From contig DJEI01000100.1 of assembly GCA_002431865.1 (NCBI GenBank), positions 1-17,019 on the forward strand: 17,019 nt of DNA, given 5' to 3'. Made by a program: the position numbers and the translations under genes. This DNA is from Lachnospiraceae bacterium UBA5902 (GTDB taxonomy: Bacteria > Bacillota > Clostridia > Lachnospirales > Lachnospiraceae). Under the pieces are notes generated by a model. The model saw only the letters and a list, made by a program, of their open reading frames with translations. It was not told where the DNA came from and did no database searches. The number at the start of each line of letters is the position of its first letter. Within the stretch, counting starts at the first letter, position 1. Below, one piece after another: positions 14,646 to 17,019 of the stretch.

Positions 14646-14689
14646 GTAAACGCTGTTTACTTTATAGCACAGAAGGAGGGGAAATGCAA
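14646..14689 (-). promoter_or_regulatory. Promoter and palindromic operator of the second tetR operon
   Basis: The perfect palindrome GTAAAC-GCT-GTTTAC (14646-14660) lies directly downstream of the minus-strand -10 box TATAAA (14666-14661). A weak -35 box TTGCAT (14689-14684) is 17 nt further upstream. Binding at the start site would repress the operon. The regulator is most likely the adjacent TetR. Confidence 0.65.
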
Positions 14690-14716
14690 GGGGGAACTTG
14701 ACTATAACAGGAGAAT

Positions 14717-15193
14717 ATGATATTTGTTGGATATGTAAATGAGAATCTTGCAAAAGCAAATAAGGGCGAGAAGGATTATGAGACTGAAATCAGAGATGCA
14801 GTGAACTGCTGCATTGCAGAGGATATCCTGAAGGATTTTTTGCTGAAGCGCAGAGAGGATGTGCAGAAAAGTATGATGTTTGATCTGACATACGAAAAAC
14901 AGATGGAGAATGCAAAACGGGAATAGTATAACGATGGTGTGGAAGAAGTACGTGCGGAAGGACATGCATCTGGAATTATGGAAGGTCGTGCAGAGGGATA
15001 TCGTCGGCTTGTAAATTCAATCATTAAGAAGCTTCAAAAGAATAAATCCATTGAACAGATTGCGGATGAACTTGAGGAAGCTGTCGAAGATATTCAGCCA
15101 ATCTATGATATCGTAAAGAAATATGCGCCCGAATATGATGTGGATGCAATTACTTCAGAAGTGCTGGAAGTGCGTGAAAACAAAGAGAGATAG
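14717..15193 (+). pseudogene. Truncated Rpn / PD-(D/E)XK-type transposase remnant with internal TAG
   Basis: One reading frame of 158 sense and stop codons is interrupted by TAG at codon 70 (14924-14926). The first part (IFVGYVNENLAKANKGEKDY, then CCIAEDILKDFLLKRRED) and the part after the stop (GVEEVRAEGHASGIMEGRAEG, then a helical tail) together resemble the C-terminal half of Rpn/YhgA-like recombination-promoting nucleases, common in multicopy form in Lachnospiraceae. The N-terminal nuclease domain with its catalytic residues is missing; the frame is closed upstream by TAA at 14705. The intact protein is usually near 300 residues. AGGAG before ATG 14717 may be fortuitous. The break abuts the promoter of the second tetR. 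A terminator follows the frame. Confidence 0.75.
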
Positions 15194-15218
15194 AAAGGCT
15201 AAAAATCAATATATGAGG

Positions 15219-15254
15219 AAAAGGTCAACTGATATGATGTCGGTTGACCTTTTT
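15219..15254 (+). terminator. Terminator after the Rpn remnant
   Basis: AAAAGGTCAAC and GTTGACCTTTTT form a long stem with a loop of about 13 bases, ending in a T run. The stem and flanking A/T runs make it potentially bidirectional. Confidence 0.8.
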
Positions 15255-15293
15255 GCTACTATAATCAAAAATTTTATTTTTATCATCGACACA

Positions 15294-15306
15294 ATTATGA
15301 TAGAAT
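15294..15306 (+). promoter_or_regulatory. Possible extended -10 promoter of the type I RM locus
   Basis: TGATAGAAT reads as TG-n followed by TAGAAT (15301-15306), an extended -10 element with a 5/6 match. The -35 region is AT-rich without a clear hexamer. It lies about 50 bases before the hsdM start. Confidence 0.3.
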
Positions 15307-15356
15307 TAAGCGTAAGTGAATTATAACAGAAGAGACGAATGAGGGAGGATATAGAA

Positions 15357-16952
15357 ATGGCAGAAGGAAAAGATTTATTGCAGGTACTATGGAGCGGGGC
15401 AGATGTACTGCGCGGAAAGATGGACGCCAATGAGTACAAGACATACTTGCTGGGATTGGTTTTCTATAAATATTTATCAGATTCGTATCTATCGAAAGTG
15501 TATGATCTGTTGAATGATGCGAAGCCGGATAGTCTGGAAGAGGCACAGACCGCTTATGAAGAAATTATGGAAAGTGAAGATGCAGAGGAACTGTTGGAGG
15601 AACTGAAAGAATCTTTGCATTATACATTAGATCCGGACATGACCTATGTCAGCATCTTAAAGGATGCGAAAAACAACGCATTCAATCGAGAGAAATTACA
15701 GGCAGCATTTAACCGGATTGAAGAGTCTGATGAATTGTTTCATGGACTATTTGCAGATGTAGATCTGTATTCAAATCGATTGGGAACCGGAGATCAGAAA
15801 CAGAGCGCGACGATCGCAGAAGTAATTAAGGTGTTGGACGATGCAGATCTGATTCATACCGAGGGCGATGTACTGGGAAATGCATATGAGTATCTGATCG
15901 GTCAGTTTGCTTCGGAAACGGGAAAGAAAGCAGGAGAATTCTATACACCACATGGACCGGCACAGATCTTATGCCGGATCGCAATGACCGGACAGGAAAA
16001 TAAAAAAGGACTGCAGGTATATGATCCGTGTATGGGTTCCGGTTCATTGATGCTTAGCTGCAGAAATTATTCCACAGAACCAGACTTTATTAAATATTAC
16101 GGACAGGAACTGATGCCATCAACTTACAACCTTGCCCGTATGAATATGTTCCTGCATGGCGTACTGCCAGAGAATCAGCATCTGCGAAATGGAGATACCT
16201 TGGATGCGGACTGACCAACCGATGAAGAAACAGAGTTTGATGCAGTTACGATGAATCCGCCGTATTCTGCAAATTGGTCGGCGGCAGAAGGATTCAAACA
16301 GGATGAGCGATTTATGGATTATGGTGGAAAGCTGGCACCGAAATCAAAGGCAGATTATGCATTTTTGTTACATGGTTTCTATCATCTGAAACAGACAGGA
16401 ACTATGGCAATCGTGTTGCCGCATGGTGTGTTGTTCCGTGGAGCAGCAGAGGGAAGCATAAGGAAGACATTGCTGGAAAATGGTTCGATCTATGCTGTGA
16501 TTGGTCTGCCATCGAACATGTTCTACAATACGTCGATTCCTACTTGTATTATCGTGCTGAAGAAGCACCGCGAAGGGCGCGATGTGTTATTTATTGATGC
16601 ATCTAAATTGTTCGAAAAAGAGAAAAAGCAAAATGTGATGAAAGAGGAACATATCGATCAGGTTCTGGAATTATACAATAATCGTAAGACGGTAGAGAAA
16701 GAAGCATATCTCGCATCTTATGATGACATTGTGGCAAATGATTTCAATTTGAACATTCCAAGATATGTGGATACAACGGAAGAAGAGGAAGAAATCGACT
16801 TAACGGCATTGACACAGAGTATGCGTGAAACAGACAAGCAGATCAAAGAGGAAAATGCAGCGTTAGTCGGAATGATGAAAGAACTGACCTTCCAGGATGA
16901 TGCGATGAAAGAGGCTGTCGAGGCATTTATTCGTGTGCTTGAGGAGGTGTAA
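15357..16952 (+). pseudogene. hsdM: Type I restriction-modification methyltransferase, split by in-frame TGA
   Basis: The frame would encode a 531-residue M subunit that methylates adenine in DNA as part of an M2S complex. The N-terminal helical domain (LLQVLWSGADVLRGKMDANEYKT region) starts at ATG 15357, supported by GGGAGG seven bases upstream; ATG 15339 has no such site. AGEFYTPH (192-199) and the cofactor-binding DPCMGSGS (223-230) are present. A TGA at 16212-16214 (codon 286) then interrupts the frame. It resumes without shift, giving the catalytic NPPY at 300-303 and an intact C-terminus to TAA 16952. The position reads D-stop-P where a TGG Trp would fit by one base change. TGG is used elsewhere in the gene, so TGA is not simply a Trp codon. 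The piece from ATG 16251 has no ribosome binding site. Methylation is probably lost unless readthrough or a sequencing error is involved. Confidence 0.85.
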
Positions 16953-16955
16953 GAT

Positions 16956-17019
16956 ATGAATACACCGAAGATTCGATTTAAGGGATTCACAGACGATTGG
17001 GAACAGCGTAAGCTAGGGG
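16956..17019 (+). CDS. hsdS: Start of type I restriction-modification specificity subunit (partial)
   Basis: An ATG three bases after the hsdM stop, with GAGGAGG upstream (16941-16947), opens a frame reading MNTPKIRFKGFTDDWEQRKL before the window ends. That opening is typical of HsdS subunits, which carry the target-recognition domains of type I systems. Only 21 codons are present, so neither integrity nor specificity can be judged. No hsdR is in the window; it would lie beyond the right edge or elsewhere. Confidence 0.8.
   Translation, partial: MNTPKIRFKGFTDDWEQRKLG

Noticed and set aside
16212..16214. TGA read as tryptophan or selenocysteine
   Set aside because: TGG codons for Trp occur throughout the window and other genes end at TGA, so the code is standard. 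No convincing selenocysteine insertion hairpin was recognised after the TGA, and Sec is not expected in HsdM.
16251..16952. C-terminal part of hsdM considered as a separate gene from ATG 16251
   Set aside because: The ATG is a codon inside the NPPY motif region, has no ribosome binding site, and the frame is continuous with the upstream part except for one TGA.

Overview
The window looks like chromosomal DNA of a low-to-mid GC Firmicute, most likely a gut Clostridium of the Lachnospiraceae. The reasons are consensus sigma-A promoters, strong AGGAGG-type ribosome binding sites, ECF-type vitamin transport, and gene families common in that group (DUF4230 lipoprotein, Rpn-type transposase remnant, ATC-hydrolase-like protein, TetR plus paired ABC exporter). 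The family assignment is an inference from memory of such proteins, not from a search.

Layout: 18-859 carries a DUF4230 lipoprotein and a translationally coupled small membrane protein. 883-7978 is a biotin-centred block. bioY (minus strand) diverges from a five-gene plus-strand operon: a MaoC-type hot-dog protein, a thiolase-like enzyme, a compact AMP-forming acyl-CoA ligase, a fused double EcfA ATPase, and EcfT. Between them (1667-1701) lies a perfect 10-bp inverted repeat with a 15-bp spacer that resembles a BirA operator. Each arm contains the TTGACA -35 box of one of two divergent promoters, so one repressor could shut both. EcfA-EcfT would energise BioY for biotin uptake. The acyl-CoA enzymes resemble the BirA-regulated yhfS/yhfT pair of Bacillus subtilis, whose role I do not know to be settled. 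This is the best candidate for a little-described system here.

7924-8256 holds a terminator, a 42-codon ORF that looks like a gene tail, a second terminator, and a promoter with two abutting palindromes. 8257-12531 is a TetR regulator followed, after a cluster of hairpins, by a two-subunit ABC exporter of the IrtAB/YbtPQ type. 12614-14689 holds a metallophosphoesterase converging on a minus-strand TetR plus ATC-hydrolase-like operon with its own palindromic operator.

14717 to the end is degraded or defence-related. It contains a truncated Rpn-family gene with an in-frame TAG, then a type I restriction-modification locus whose hsdM is interrupted by an in-frame TGA just before the NPPY catalytic motif, then the first codons of hsdS, cut by the window edge. 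Three places in the biotin operon and its surroundings show local sequence duplication or heavy inverted repeats: a 72-bp internal duplication in the hot-dog gene, four 64-bp tandem repeats before ecfA, and the bioY leader.
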